Below, one piece after another: positions 8,722-18,900 of a DNA stretch of 64,000 bases. The number at the start of each line of letters is the position of its first letter. Position 1 is the first letter of the stretch. The notes under the pieces were generated by a model that saw only the letters and a program-made list of their open reading frames with translations, did not search any database and had not been told where the DNA came from. This DNA is from Rhodococcus sp. AW25M09 (GTDB taxonomy: Bacteria; Actinomycetota; Actinomycetes; Mycobacteriales; Mycobacteriaceae), in NCBI RefSeq assembly GCF_000333955.1, contig NZ_CAPS01000056.1:34494-98493 (forward strand). Reading direction: 5' to 3'. Both the position numbers and the translations under genes were made by a program.

Positions 8722-9555
8722 CTACTTCTTCGAGCGCGGCAGCGCGCGCTTTGATACTGCAGCGATCAAGCCCTGGTATCGCGAGCCGGTGATGCGCTGC
8801 AGCAGATCGAGGGCAATGGCGTCGGATCCGATGAGTACCCGGCCCTTGCCCTTCTCGACACCCTTGAGGATGGTCTTGGCCGCATCGACGGGGGTGGTCT
8901 TCGCGAGCTTGGTGTCGAAGAACTTCGCGAAGTCCGCCTGGTCGTAGTTCTCGGCGACGGTGGCGTTGCGGGCGATGGCGGTCTTGATGCCGCCGGGGTG
9001 CACCACGGTCACCTTCACCGGAGCCTTGGAGATCAGCATCTCGATGCGCAGGGATTCGCTGAAGCCACGAACCGCGAACTTCGCCGCGTTGTACGCGGAC
9101 TGCGAGGGGATCGCGAGTAGACCGAAGAGGCTGGAGATGTTGATGATGTGGCCGTCGCCCGAGGCCTGGATGTGCGGCAGAAATGCCTTGGTGCCGTTGA
9201 CGACTCCCCAGAAGTCGACGTCGACGATGCGCTCGATGTCCTTGAACGAGGACTTGTCCACGTCACCGTGGTAGGCGATGCCCGCGTTGTTGTAGATCTG
9301 GTTGACCTTGCCGAAATGTGCGACGACGGCGTCGGCGTAGTCCAGCACCGTCTCGCGCTGTGAGACGTCGAGGAAATCCGACTTGACCTCGGCTCCCAGT
9401 GCCTCGGCCTGGCGGACGGTCTCGTCGAGCCCGGTGGTGTCGACGTCGGACAGGGCCAACTTCGCTCCACGTCCGGCCAGTTCGAGGGCCAGTGCGCGGC
9501 CGATTCCGGAGCCTGCGCCGGTGACGACGGCTACTTTGCCTGTGAATGCACTCAT
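8722..9555 (-). CDS. short-chain dehydrogenase/reductase (SDR)
   Basis: 277 residues, classical SDR: cofactor loop TGAGSGIG at residues 12-19, NNAG near 92, catalytic Ser in ISSLFG and the YNAAK motif (Tyr/Lys) near 156-160. DVD after the second strand suggests NAD preference, as inference. The start overlaps the stop of the monooxygenase by ATGA. In a BVMO operon the likely role is interconverting alcohol and ketone for the monooxygenase; the substrate is unknown. Confidence 0.9.
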   Translation of the reverse strand: MSAFTGKVAVVTGAGSGIGRALALELAGRGAKLALSDVDTTGLDETVRQAEALGAEVKSDFLDVSQRETVLDYADAVVAHFGKVNQIYNNAGIAYHGDVDKSSFKDIERIVDVDFWGVVNGTKAFLPHIQASGDGHIINISSLFGLLAIPSQSAYNAAKFAVRGFSESLRIEMLISKAPVKVTVVHPGGIKTAIARNATVAENYDQADFAKFFDTKLAKTTPVDAAKTILKGVEKGKGRVLIGSDAIALDLLQRITGSRYQGLIAAVSKRALPRSKK

Positions 9556-11123
9556 CGAGAGGTCACCTTGTCTGTGTTGTTGCCGGCGGGGCTGTTCGCC
9601 GACGGTGCGGAGGGCAGATCGGACGTTGCGACGCTACGGTACGCATCGAGATCGAAGTGTTTGGTCATCTTGCGGAACTCGAATGTGAAGCCCGGCCACA
9701 GTGTCGTGTTGTTGCCGTGCTTGTCGAGGTACCAGCTGGCGCAACCGCCGTTCATCCACACGCTCTTGGACAGCTGGTCCTGCAGGGTGACGTTGTACTC
9801 GTCCTGCACGTCCTTGCGCACCTCGATGGTGCCGATGTCGTGCTTGTCGATGGTGTTCAACGCGTCGACCAAGTAGTTGATCTGCGATTCGATCATGAAG
9901 ACCATCGAGGTGTGTCCCAGGCCGGTGTTGGGGCCGACCAGAAAGAACATGTTGGGGAAGTTCGCAACCGCGGCACCCTTGTAACCCTGCTGGCCACCGT
10001 CGTCGAAGGTCTCGGCCAGTGTGCGGCCGTCCTTGCCGGTGATGCCCTGGTACGCGGGGGAGTCGGTGACGTGAAAACCGGTGGCGACGACGAGTGCGTC
10101 GATGGGCCGCTCGGTGCCGTCCTCGGTCACGATGGACCTTGCGCGGACCTCGGCGATGCCGTCGGTGACGAGATCGACGTTGCTCTGCGCCAGCGCGGGG
10201 TAGTACGCGTTCGAGATCAGCATTCTCTTGCAGCCGATCCGGAAGTTCGGGGTGACCTTGGCGCGCAGCGCCTTGTCCTTGATCTGGGTGCGCAGATGAT
10301 TCTCCGACGCCCACTGCAACGGCTTCATGAAGGCTGGGGACTTCGTCAATCCGACGACCTGAGTCTCGCGCATCGCGTAGATGCCGGCGCGGGACAGCCG
10401 CTGGAAGCCCGGAACGTGCTTGAAGGCGAAACGCTCCAGCTTGGTGTACGGGCGATCGGCGCGGGGGAGGATCCACGGCGCCGTGCGCTGGTAGACGTCG
10501 AGGTGCTCGACCTGGCCTGCGATGGCAGGCACGATCTGAATCGCCGATGCGCCGGTGCCGATGACGGCAACGCGCTTGCCCGCGAGTGAGACGTCGTGAT
10601 TCCACTGCGCGGAGTGGAAGACCTCGCCCTCGAAGTCGTGAATTCCCTTGATGTCGGGAAGGTTCGGCTCGCACAACGCGCCGACGGCCGAGACGACGAT
10701 CTTCGCGGTGTAGTCGCCGGTGGTGGTCTTCACGTCCCAGCGACTGGTGTCGGCATTCCAGCGGGCCGAGGTGACGTCCGTCCCGAAGACGTGCTTGTCC
10801 ATGACGCCGTATTTGCGGGCGACTCCGGAGATGTACTTCTGGATCTCGGGCTGGGTGGAGAACGAGCGGGTCCAGTCCGGATTCAGGGCGAACGAGTACG
10901 AGTACAGATGCGACGGCACGTCGCAGGCTGCGCCGGGGTAGGTGTTGTCGCGCCAGGTGCCACCCACATCATGGCCGCGTTCGATGACGACGAAGTCCTT
11001 CTTGCCTGCTTTTGTCAGCTTGATTGCGGCACCGAGGCCGGCGAATCCGCTGCCGATGATCAGCGTATCGACGTGACGCGGCGTCGTTGCACGGTCCGAA
11101 GTATCTGTTACGGGAAGACTCAT
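9552..11123 (-). CDS. Baeyer-Villiger flavin monooxygenase
   Basis: 523 residues. Two Rossmann dinucleotide motifs are visible: GSGFAGLGAA (FAD, near residue 28) and GTGASAIQ (NADPH, near 190). Between them is the exact BVMO fingerprint FxGxxxHxxxW, here FEGEVFHSAQW. These enzymes insert oxygen into ketones to give esters or lactones, using NADPH and O2. It is the first gene of a BVMO-SDR-esterase operon and is divergent from a TetR gene, an arrangement like mycobacterial ethA/ethR; the gene set also recalls the mymA operon. Substrate is not predictable. Confidence 0.93.
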   Translation of the reverse strand: MSLPVTDTSDRATTPRHVDTLIIGSGFAGLGAAIKLTKAGKKDFVVIERGHDVGGTWRDNTYPGAACDVPSHLYSYSFALNPDWTRSFSTQPEIQKYISGVARKYGVMDKHVFGTDVTSARWNADTSRWDVKTTTGDYTAKIVVSAVGALCEPNLPDIKGIHDFEGEVFHSAQWNHDVSLAGKRVAVIGTGASAIQIVPAIAGQVEHLDVYQRTAPWILPRADRPYTKLERFAFKHVPGFQRLSRAGIYAMRETQVVGLTKSPAFMKPLQWASENHLRTQIKDKALRAKVTPNFRIGCKRMLISNAYYPALAQSNVDLVTDGIAEVRARSIVTEDGTERPIDALVVATGFHVTDSPAYQGITGKDGRTLAETFDDGGQQGYKGAAVANFPNMFFLVGPNTGLGHTSMVFMIESQINYLVDALNTIDKHDIGTIEVRKDVQDEYNVTLQDQLSKSVWMNGGCASWYLDKHGNNTTLWPGFTFEFRKMTKHFDLDAYRSVATSDLPSAPSANSPAGNNTDKVTSR

Positions 11124-11142
11124 GTAGAGGACAATAGAAGCT

Positions 11143-11182
11143 TATTGAGTGTGAGTCAATAGTTATTGACTAACACTCAATA
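11143..11182. promoter_or_regulatory. 40-bp palindromic operator between TetR and monooxygenase genes
   Basis: The arms TTGAGTGTGAGTCAATA (11145-11161) and TATTGACTAACACTCAA (11164-11180) are reverse complements except for one base, around a central GT; the symmetry extends two further bases on each side. Each arm itself contains inverted TTGA...TCAA halves, the layout expected for two TetR dimers binding side by side. It begins 19 bases upstream of the monooxygenase start and ends 10 before the TetR start, so bound repressor could block both promoters. Confidence 0.85.
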
Positions 11183-11192
11183 GGATGATTGC

Positions 11193-11858
11193 ATGGCGAA
11201 TGTGAGCAACGCCGGCGTTCCGACAACAAAGAGGACACGACTCAGTCCGCAACAACGACGAGCACAACTGATCGAGCTCGGCACCGAAATGCTGGCCGAA
11301 CGCCCCCTCGAACAGATCTCCGTAGAGGACATCGCCGATCAAGCGGGCGTCTCCCGAGGTCTACTGTTCCACTACTTCGCCTCCAAGCAGGACTTTCACC
11401 TCGAAATAGTGCGCGAGGCATCCCGGTCGATGCTCGAGAGAACAGCCCCCGATCCCGATCTCGAGCCCTTCGAGATCCTCCGCGATTCCATCGCCAACTA
11501 CGTCGACTACGTCAGCGAAAAACGCGACACCTTCATCTCCCTGCTCCGTGGCACTGCCAGCGGAGACCCGCAGATGCGCGAGGTGTTTGAGCAGACCCGC
11601 ACCACCATGGCCGATCGCACCCTGGTTCAACTCGCCGTGCTCGACATGGATGTGACCCCCACCGTCGACCTTGCCGTCCGCGGCTGGATCGCTTTCGTGG
11701 AAGAAGCCACCATCACCTGGCTCCGCGACCCCCGCATCAGTCGCGACGAACTCATCGACCTCAACGTCAACGCGCTGCCCGCCGTCGCCCTGGCACCGGG
11801 AATGATCGCCGCCCTCCTCGAATCCGACGCGGAAGTCGAAGTCGAAGCGGCGACCTGA
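11193..11858 (+). CDS. TetR-family transcriptional regulator
   Basis: 221 residues. The N-terminal helix-turn-helix is clear: QISVEDIADQAGVSRG then LLFHYFASKQDF (about residues 44-70). The C-terminal ligand domain is generic. The gene is divergent from the Baeyer-Villiger operon and separated from it by a 40-bp palindrome. It most likely represses itself and that operon until a ketone or ester ligand is present; this is inference from position. The acidic, alanine-rich tail ends in EVEVEAAT. Confidence 0.92.
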   Translation: MANVSNAGVPTTKRTRLSPQQRRAQLIELGTEMLAERPLEQISVEDIADQAGVSRGLLFHYFASKQDFHLEIVREASRSMLERTAPDPDLEPFEILRDSIANYVDYVSEKRDTFISLLRGTASGDPQMREVFEQTRTTMADRTLVQLAVLDMDVTPTVDLAVRGWIAFVEEATITWLRDPRISRDELIDLNVNALPAVALAPGMIAALLESDAEVEVEAAT

Positions 11859-11881
11859 GCCGCCCGCCCGCCACCCCGCTC

Positions 11882-11932
11882 GCGTCAATGGACCATTGCA
11901 CCGCTCAGACGTATGCAGTGGTCCATTGACGC
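11882..11932. repeat. 19-bp imperfect inverted repeat
   Basis: GCGTCAATGGACCATTGCA at 11882-11900 pairs with 11914-11932 at 18 of 19 positions, with a 13-base loop. It has no T tract. It sits directly upstream of a second, stronger hairpin (11955-11994), downstream of the TetR gene. It may be a protein-binding palindrome or a repeat-element copy rather than a terminator. Confidence 0.5.
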
Positions 11933-11954
11933 AGAAGCAGGGGTCTGGAAACGA

Positions 11955-11994
11955 CGACAGCGGCCCACCCCTAGAAAGGGGTGGGCCGCTGTCG
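11955..11994. terminator. strong terminator hairpin between TetR and kgd
   Basis: A perfect 18-bp GC-rich stem, 11955-11972 with 11977-11994, closes a 4-base AGAA loop. It lies 14 bases beyond the kgd stop on the - strand and also follows the TetR gene on the + strand, where it is followed by CTAGTGGACTTTTC. It probably terminates both convergent transcripts. Confidence 0.82.
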
Positions 11995-12007
11995 CTAGTG
12001 GACTTTT

Positions 12008-15000
12008 CTAGCCTTCGCCGACTGCGTTGAAGGCCTCGTCGATGATCTCGAGCTGCTCGACGGCGTGGACCTTGCTCGAGCCCGACGACGGGGCGGACAT
12101 TGCGCGACGGGAGATGCGCTTGATGCCGACCAGTTTCTCGGGCATGAGCTCGGGCAACGCGAGACCGAAGAACGGCCACGCACCCTGGTTCGCGGGCTCT
12201 TCCTGAACCCAACGGAATTCCGTTGCGTTCGGGTAGCTTTCGAGCGCTTCCCGGATCCGGCGGACCGGCACGGGGTAGAGCTGTTCGATGCGGACGATGG
12301 CGACGTCGTCGCGGTTGTCCTTCTGCTTGCGAGCGAGGAGCTCGTAGTAGAGCTTTCCGCTGACCATCAGTACGCGCTTGACCGCACTGCGGTCACCGGT
12401 GCCGGTGTCGTAGGTGGGCTCGTCGAACACCGAGTGGAACTTGCCGTCGGTGAAGTCCTCGATGTTGCTCACCGCAGCCTTGTTGCGCAGCATCGACTTC
12501 GGGGTGAAGACGATCAGCGGACGACGGATGCCGTCACGCGCGTGCCTGCGCAGCAGATGGAAGTAGTTCGCGGGGGTCGAGGGGAGAGCGACGGTCATCG
12601 AGCCTTCGGCGCACAACGTCAGGAAGCGTTCGATGCGACCGGACGTGTGGTCGGGGCCTTGACCTTCGTGGCCGTGCGGCAACAGCAGCACGACGTCGGA
12701 GAGCTGACCCCACTTGGCTTCACCGGACGAGATGAACTCGTCGATGATGGACTGTGCGCCGTTGACGAAGTCGCCGAACTGCGCTTCCCACATCACCAGC
12801 GCGTCCGGGTTGCCCACGGAGTAGCCGTACTCGAAGCCGACGGCCGCGAACTCGCTCAGTGCGGAGTCGTAGACCATGAACTTGCCGGGGTTGTCGCTGC
12901 CCAGGTTCTGCAGCGGGGTGTACTCGGCTCCGGTCTTCCGGTCGATGATCACCGAGTGCCGCTGGGTGAACGTTCCGCGTCGGGTGTCCTGGCCGGAGAA
13001 GCGGATGTTGCGTCCCTCGTCCACGAGCGATCCGAGTGCGAGCAGCTCACCGAAGGCCCAGTCGACCTTGCCTTCGTACGACATTTCGCGACGCTTCTCG
13101 AGCACCGGCTTGACGCGCGGGTGCACGTTGAAGCCGTCGGGCACGTCGAGGTGGGCGTCGCCGATGCGGTGCAGGACCGATTTGTCGACGGCTGTCTTGA
13201 GCTTGGTGGGCAACTGCTGGTCGAGTTCGACGGACTCGCTGGGCTCGGGGGTGTACTTCTCGAGTTCACGCACCTCGTTGAAGACGCGTTCGAGCTGGCC
13301 CTGGTAGTCGCGGAGTGCGTCCTCGGCTTCCTTGAGCGAGATGTCGCCGCGGCCGATGAGCGATTCGGTGTAGCTCTTACGGACGCTGCGCTTGGTGTCG
13401 ATCACGTCGTACATCGCAGGCTGGGTCATCGAGGGGTCGTCGCCCTCGTTGTGACCGCGTCGGCGGTAGCAGATCATGTCGATGACGACGTCCTTGTGGA
13501 ACTTCTGACGGAAGTCCACCGCCAGCTGCGCGACCCAGGCGCATGCCTCGGGGTCGTCGCCGTTGACGTGGAAGATCGGGGCGGCGATCATCTTCGCCAC
13601 GTCGGTGCAGTACTCGGAGGAGCGTGAGAACTCCGGCGAGGTGGTGAAGCCGACCTGGTTGTTGACGACGATGTGCACGGTGCCGCCGGTGCGGTAGCCC
13701 CGCAGATCCGACAGGTTCAGTGTCTCGGCGACGACGCCCTGGCCGGCGAACGCAGCATCTCCGTGCAGCATGAGAGGCAGGACGGAGTAGCCGCCCTGGC
13801 CGGTGCCCTTGTCGTGCAGGTCCTGCTTGGCTCGGACGAGTCCTTCGAGAACCGGATCGACGGCCTCGAGGTGCGACGGGTTCGCCGTGAGCGAGACCTT
13901 GATGTCGTTCTCGCCGAACATCTGGATGTACGTGCCCTCGGCACCGAGGTGGTACTTCACGTCGCCGGAGCCGTGTGCGGCGGCCGGGTTCATGTTGCCC
14001 TCGAACTCGGTGAAGATCTTCGAGTAGGGCTTGCCGACGATGTTGGCGAGCACGTTCAGTCGGCCGCGGTGCGGCATGCCGATGACGACCTCGTCGAGCG
14101 CGTACTCGGCGCTCTGGTCGATCACCGAATCCATCATCGGGATGACCGACTCGGCACCTTCGAGCGAGAAGCGCTTCTGCCCGACGTACTTGGTCTGCAG
14201 GAACGTCTCGAACGCCTCGGCGGCGTTGAGCTTGCTCAGGATGTACTTCTGCTGCGCCACAGTCGGTTTGACGTGCTTTGCCTCGACGCGTTCCTGCAGC
14301 CAGGACACCTGCTCGGTCTCGAGGATGTGGGTGTATTCGACGCCCACGTGGCGGCAGTACGAGTCGCGCAGGACGCTCAGCACGTCGCGCAGCTTCATCT
14401 TGTCCTTGCCGTGGAACCCGCCGACCTTGAACTCGCGGTCGAGATCCCACAGCGTGAGGTCGTGGCTGATCACGTCGAGATCCGGATGCATCCGGAACTT
14501 GTCCTTGGTGAACTGCAACGGATCGGTGTCGGCCATCAGGTGCCCGCGGTTGCGGTACGCCGCGATGAGCTCGAGCACTCGGGTGTTCTTGTCGACCGTG
14601 CCCTCGGGCAGATCCTTGCGCCAGCGGATGGGCTCGTACGGAATCTTGAGCGAATGGAACAGCTCGTCGTAGAACTCGTCGCTGATCAGCAGGTTGTGGA
14701 TCGTCTTGAGGAAGTCGCCCGATTCCGCGCCCTGAATGATGCGGTGGTCGTACGTCGAGGTCAGGGTCATGAGCTTGCCGACACCGAACTCGGCGAGGCG
14801 CTCGTCGCTGGCCCCCTGGAACTCTGCCGGGTACTCCATCGCGCCGGCACCGATGATGGCACCCTGGCCCTTCATCAACCGCGGCACCGAGTGCACGGTT
14901 CCGATTCCGCCGGGATTGGTCAGCGAGATGGTGACACCCTGGAAGTCTTCACCGGTGAGCTTGCCGTCGCGGGCGCGGCGCACGATGTCCTCGTACGCGT

Positions 15001-15847
15001 TGTAGAACTGCGTGAAGGTGAAGTCCTGAGTGTTCTTGATCGCGGCGACAACGAGGGAACGGTTTCCATCCTTGCCGGGCAGGTCGATAGCGAGACCGAG
15101 ATTGATCGCTGCGGGAGTGACGGCGTTCGGCTTGCCGTCTACCTCGGCGAAATGGCGGTTCATGTTCGGGAACGCCTTGACGGCCTGCACGATGGCATAA
15201 CCGAGCAGGTGCGTGAACGAGATCTTGCCACCTCGGGTACGCGCGAGGTGGTTGTTGACGACGAGACGGTTGTCCACCATCAGCTTCGCCGGGATTGCAC
15301 GGACACTTGTCGCGGTCGGAATTTGCAACGAGGCGGACATGTTCTTCGCCACCGCCGCTGCGGCACCGCGCAGAACCTTGCTCGACTCCTCGCCGAATTC
15401 GGCTGCAGCGGGAGCCGACTTGGCCGGAGCTGCCTTCTTCTCGGCAGGCTTGGCGGCAGGCTTCGAGGCTTCTGCCTTGGGAGCGGGGGCCTTCGGAGCT
15501 TCGGTTTTGGGAGCAGCCTTCGGCGCTTCGGTATTTGGAGCAGCCTTCGGCGCTTCGGACTTGGGAGCGTCGGTCTTCTGCGGAGTCGAGGCGGCAGGCT
15601 TGGCTGGGGGCGCGGGTGCTGCGGGAGGAGCAGACTTGGTCGAGCTACCGTTCGAGGCCGCGCCGTTGCCCGACGCGCCGTTGGAGTCGCCAGCCGTGTC
15701 GTCGTCCATCACGGCGTCGGGGTCGTAACCGGTGAGAAACTCGTGCCAGCTCGCGTCGACGGAGGAAGGGTCCTGCTTGAATCGCTGGTACATCTCGTCG
15801 ACCAGCCATTGATTCTGTCCGAATTGGGTAGTAGAGCTGCTGCTCAC
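12008..15847 (-). CDS. kgd: multifunctional 2-oxoglutarate metabolism enzyme (decarboxylase/dehydrogenase E1-E2 fusion)
   Basis: 1279 residues, the usual size of actinobacterial Kgd/SucA. N-terminal [19 protein letters not shown] is the family signature. It is followed by a long Ala/Pro/Lys linker (about 60-160) built of [13 protein letters not shown] repeats, an E2-like succinyltransferase domain (about 165-390, [11 protein letters not shown]), and a thiamine-diphosphate E1 domain with [19 protein letters not shown] and NNQVGFTT. It handles 2-oxoglutarate in the TCA cycle and has no lipoyl domain of its own. FHA-protein (GarA/OdhI) inhibition is known in the family and not shown here. Confidence 0.96.
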   Translation of the reverse strand: MSSSSTTQFGQNQWLVDEMYQRFKQDPSSVDASWHEFLTGYDPDAVMDDDTAGDSNGASGNGAASNGSSTKSAPPAAPAPPAKPAASTPQKTDAPKSEAPKAAPNTEAPKAAPKTEAPKAPAPKAEASKPAAKPAEKKAAPAKSAPAAAEFGEESSKVLRGAAAAVAKNMSASLQIPTATSVRAIPAKLMVDNRLVVNNHLARTRGGKISFTHLLGYAIVQAVKAFPNMNRHFAEVDGKPNAVTPAAINLGLAIDLPGKDGNRSLVVAAIKNTQDFTFTQFYNAYEDIVRRARDGKLTGEDFQGVTISLTNPGGIGTVHSVPRLMKGQGAIIGAGAMEYPAEFQGASDERLAEFGVGKLMTLTSTYDHRIIQGAESGDFLKTIHNLLISDEFYDELFHSLKIPYEPIRWRKDLPEGTVDKNTRVLELIAAYRNRGHLMADTDPLQFTKDKFRMHPDLDVISHDLTLWDLDREFKVGGFHGKDKMKLRDVLSVLRDSYCRHVGVEYTHILETEQVSWLQERVEAKHVKPTVAQQKYILSKLNAAEAFETFLQTKYVGQKRFSLEGAESVIPMMDSVIDQSAEYALDEVVIGMPHRGRLNVLANIVGKPYSKIFTEFEGNMNPAAAHGSGDVKYHLGAEGTYIQMFGENDIKVSLTANPSHLEAVDPVLEGLVRAKQDLHDKGTGQGGYSVLPLMLHGDAAFAGQGVVAETLNLSDLRGYRTGGTVHIVVNNQVGFTTSPEFSRSSEYCTDVAKMIAAPIFHVNGDDPEACAWVAQLAVDFRQKFHKDVVIDMICYRRRGHNEGDDPSMTQPAMYDVIDTKRSVRKSYTESLIGRGDISLKEAEDALRDYQGQLERVFNEVRELEKYTPEPSESVELDQQLPTKLKTAVDKSVLHRIGDAHLDVPDGFNVHPRVKPVLEKRREMSYEGKVDWAFGELLALGSLVDEGRNIRFSGQDTRRGTFTQRHSVIIDRKTGAEYTPLQNLGSDNPGKFMVYDSALSEFAAVGFEYGYSVGNPDALVMWEAQFGDFVNGAQSIIDEFISSGEAKWGQLSDVVLLLPHGHEGQGPDHTSGRIERFLTLCAEGSMTVALPSTPANYFHLLRRHARDGIRRPLIVFTPKSMLRNKAAVSNIEDFTDGKFHSVFDEPTYDTGTGDRSAVKRVLMVSGKLYYELLARKQKDNRDDVAIVRIEQLYPVPVRRIREALESYPNATEFRWVQEEPANQGAWPFFGLALPELMPEKLVGIKRISRRAMSAPSSGSSKVHAVEQLEIIDEAFNAVGEG

Positions 15848-15957
15848 GGCAGTAGTTCGCCTCGTTTCTGTCTTCGTTCCCGTTCAGCGCGCGTACATCT
15901 CCAGGCTAGACCTTTGGTCCAGCTCACATGTGTCCGGGACGTAGCTGTGATACGTAC

Positions 15958-18900
15958 TCACCGGTAACCATCGGCCTCGTTGTCGATGACTCCTTGGACT
16001 ATCGAATTATTCCCGCGGTTCGTTTCGGCTGCAGTCCACAACTGCGTGTAGAAGCCGCCACGGAAGCGAAGCTCCGAGTGTTGTCCGACTTCCACGATAC
16101 GGCCGCCGTCGACGACCACGATGAGATCCGCTCGTGCGGCGGTAGCCAATCTGTGAGCAACGACCACGGCGGTGCGGGTGCGCGCGACGGCATTGCTGGC
16201 CGCAAGCACGGTGCGTTCGGTCGCCGGATCGAGTGTGGCGGTGGCCTCGTCGAGTAGGAGCAGGTCGGGGTCGACCAGCTCGGCTCGGGCCAGTGCGATC
16301 AGCTGTCTCTGACCCGCGGACAATCCTTGACCCCGTTCTCCTACGGGTTGGTGCATACCGCCACGAAGTGCAGCAATGGTGCTCAGAGCACCCACCGAAC
16401 GAGCCGCCTGCTCGATATCGGCGCGGCTGGCATCGGGTCTGCCGTAGGCGATGTTCGACGCCACGGTTCCGGTGAACAGGTGCGCCTCCTGCGGTACGAC
16501 GCCGAGTCGGTGCCGGTAGTCCGAGAGGCGATAGTCGCGCAGATCGTGGCCGCCGACCCGCACCGAACCGGAGGTCGGATCGTAGAAGCGGGCCAGCAGT
16601 TTCACCACGGTGGATTTGCCGGCTCCGGTGCGCCCGACCAGGGCGACAGTGGTGCCGGCAGGAATGGTGAGAGTTACCTCACGCAGTGCATCGGTATGAG
16701 CCCCGGCATACCGAAAACCGACGTCGACGAGATCGATGTCGGCCCTGAGGCGACCGCCCGGGAGAGCGGTGGGGTCCGCGGCGGTGGCAGTTTCGATCGA
16801 ACTCGTAGTGCGTAGCAGGTCGCCGATGCGACCGACTCCGACGCGCGCCTGCTGGTAGCCGTCGAACACTTGCGAGAGCTGCTGGATCGGGCCGAAGAGC
16901 AGTCCGAGGTAGAGCACGAACGCCACGAGGGTTCCCGCGGTGGTCGCCCCGGTTGCGATCTGATGCGCGCCGACGAACACCACGACGGCAAGGGCGATGT
17001 CGGAGAGCAACGTGATGAGCGGAAAGAACACCGAGATCGCGGTCTGCGATCTCATCCGGCTCGCTCGGTAGCGGTTGGAACGCTCGGCGAACCGGGACGC
17101 GGCGTACTCCTCGCGACGGTATGCCTGTGCGGCGCGCAACCCCGTGACGTTTTCCTGGAAGTCGGCATTGACGATCGAAATACGTTCGCGGGACGTCGAG
17201 TACGCCGCCGAGGAAATTCGCCGGAAGATCACGGTGGCCACGGCAAGGGGTGGTACGACCGCCAGCGCCACCAGCCCGAGAGTGAGGTCGGTGACGAGCA
17301 GTGCGGCGGCAATGCCCACCACGGTCAGCACGCTCACCACGGCCGTCGATGCGCCCGTTTGAATGAACGACGAGAGCGCATCGACGTCGGTTGTCATCCG
17401 GGTCATGATGCGGCCGGACAGCTCACGTTCGTAGTAGTCCAGGCCCAGCCGCTGAATGTGCGCGTAACTGCGCACGCGTAGTCCGAAGAGCACCCGCTCA
17501 CCCGCTCGCGCGGTGATCACCGTCGTCCAACAGACGACGAACCAACTCGCTGCGGCCAGCACGACGCCGATAGAGGTGGCGATCCACAGAGTGTTCGAGT
17601 CTCCGCGCGCCACTCCGCTGTCCACCGCAAAGCGCACGAGGGAGGGAAAAGCGATCGAGGCCAGCGAGTCCAGTGCGAGCAGCACCACCACGGCTGCGAG
17701 CAGCAACCTGACCGGTCCGAGCAACCTCGACAGCCGGAAACCTGGATCGGGGCGCCGGAGCTCGGATCCCGATGCGCCGGGATCCTCGGTCGCCGGAGGC
17801 AGGGCCGCGACGGCCTCGGCGATGGCCGGGGTGGGCGCGAGCGAGCCGAAGGCCCCTGCCATCGCAGGACCGTGCCCACCACCACCGCCGGGTGCGGGCG
17901 AGGCGATGGTGCCGGGCTCGGGAGTCGATTCGAGCGCGCTATCGGGCCACAGTGTTTCGGCCGAGGGCTCAGGGACCGTGCCCGGCTCGAACTCGCCGCC
18001 GCCTGTTTCGTCACCGCCTGTTTCATCACCGCCTGTTTCGTCACCGCCGGCGAGCAGGGCGCGGAACAGTGGACAACGCCGATCGAGTTCGTCGACCGTC
18101 CCGGTGTCGATGATGCGGCCGTTGTCGAGTACGGCGACTCGGTCGGCCAGTGTCAGGGTGGAGCGGCGATGAGCGAGGACGAGAGTCGCGCGAGAACGGA
18201 CGCCGCGCAACGCGTCGAAGATCGCGGCTTCGGTCTCGGCGTCGACTGCCGAGGTGGCGTCGTCGAGGATCAGAATTCGCGGATCGACGAGCAGAGCTCG
18301 CGCGAGGGCGATGCGTTGTCGTTGACCTCCGGAGAGGGTGAGTCCGCGTTCGCCGACGAGGCTGTCGTATCCCTCGGGCAGCGCCTCGATGAAGGTGGAG
18401 GCCTGCGCCAGGCGCGCCGCGTGCTCGATCTCGTCCGTAGTGGCGTCGGGCCTACCGAGAGCGATATTGGCGGCGATGCTGTCGGAGAACAGGAACGGTT
18501 CGTCGAACACCAGGGACACCGCCTCGCGCAGCGATGTGGAGTCGAGGTCGTCGATATCGACGGACATGTCGCCGGATGTGAGCGCGATCCGGCCCGCGGA
18601 AGGGCGGTAGAAGCGGGGCAGCAGGAGCGCGAGCGCGGTCTTTCCCGAGCCCGCATGCCCGACGACGGCAACCGTTTCGCCGGGCGAGATAGTCAGGTTC
18701 AGGCCCGTGAGCACGTCCCGCTCGGGCTCGAATCCGAAGGTGACCTCGCTGATACTGACGCCGAGTGGGCCGTCGGGCAATGCGATCGGCTGCGTCGGTT
18801 CCGGGTCGGACGGCTCGGTGTCGACAACCTCGTAGACGCGTTCGACGGCAGCGCGGGAGAGCTGCGCCATGATGATCACGGACGAGACGGTTCGGGTGAC

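Noticed and set aside
13673..15967. 764-residue open frame on the + strand
   Set aside because: Entirely antisense to kgd, whose protein is unmistakable. Long antisense frames are expected at this GC content. The 520-residue frame at 12065-13627 is rejected for the same reason.
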